This document shows positions 63,883 to 64,000 of a stretch of 64,000 bases of DNA, piece after piece. A program made the position numbers and the translations under genes. The stretch's first letter is position 1. Every line of letters begins with the position of its first letter. The stretch comes from Ryuthela nishihirai (taxonomy: Eukaryota; Arthropoda; Arachnida; Araneae; Heptathelidae), in contig JAWZYU010000025.1 in assembly GCA_038380435.1 (NCBI GenBank), positions 28,496,707 to 28,560,706 on the forward strand. Direction: 5' to 3'. The notes beneath the pieces were generated by a model, which was given only the letters and a program-made list of their open reading frames with translations, ran no database searches and was not told the DNA's origin.

Positions 63883-64000
63883 CTGAAGAACAAGAATAAC
63901 ACTGATTAACAGAGCTCAATATCAGCTGTTATTTACACCGTTACTTCGCACGCGCCGTCGTTTACCTGCAGTTGCTTCGATTTGCATAAAGACGCGCTGG

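Overview
The window looks like intergenic or deep intronic DNA from an animal, most likely an arthropod. I lean towards an arachnid, but that is a weak inference. It is AT-rich, has no recognisable host gene, and is built almost entirely from nested transposable elements. The mix (tRNA-derived SINEs, CR1/Jockey-type LINEs, Tc1/mariner and hAT elements, and a Ty3/gypsy-type LTR element with a tRNA-Leu-like primer site) is typical of arthropods.

The dominant component is one tRNA-derived SINE family, here called SINE-A. It is about 385 bp long, with a Pol III A/B-box head, a conserved central block containing GACGTTAAGCCG and GTTAAAGAACAC, and a (CCAAC)n tail. Nearly 50 full or partial copies on both strands fill roughly a quarter of the window. 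Many have target-site duplications (TSDs) that I could read directly. A second tRNA-derived family (SINE-B) and a third tRNA-like module are also present.

The most notable object is at 5,484-9,484: a complete LTR element with two LTRs of equal length and no difference by eye, a primer-binding site, a polypurine tract and a 4-bp ATAT TSD. It sits inside a LINE that it split in two. Its single 916-codon ORF is not gag-pol. It joins a gag-like coiled coil, a long segment homologous to thymidine phosphorylase with catalytic-site substitutions, a degenerate C2H2 zinc-finger piece and a gypsy-integrase-like C-terminal tail. It looks like a young non-autonomous retrotransposon that captured host coding sequence.

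Layout: 0-4.5 kb, an hAT MITE, a 16-bp minisatellite and a LINE 3' half. 4.5-10.9 kb, a LINE interrupted by the gene-carrying LTR element. 10.9-25 kb, SINEs, two Tc1 elements, LINE pieces and a fold-back MITE. 25-36 kb, two degenerate LINE ORF1-like genes (an ISKLPFF-containing fold, one with a CCHC knuckle) riddled with SINEs, plus a LINE with an intact RT. 36.7-38.2 kb, a 33-bp satellite with a five-unit (164-bp) higher-order period. 40.3-47.9 kb, an imperfect palindrome with arms of about 3.3 kb carrying a THAP zinc-finger remnant. 52.8-54.3 kb, a tandem array of 18 tRNA-like SINE heads ending in one SINE body. 55-64 kb, decayed Tc1 pieces, low-complexity tracts, more SINEs and the start of a Tc1 transposase at the right edge.

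No operons, CRISPR arrays or confident free-standing tRNA or rRNA genes were found. Nested insertions give a relative history for several loci: LINE before LTR element; palindrome before SINE-B, MITE and SINE-A.
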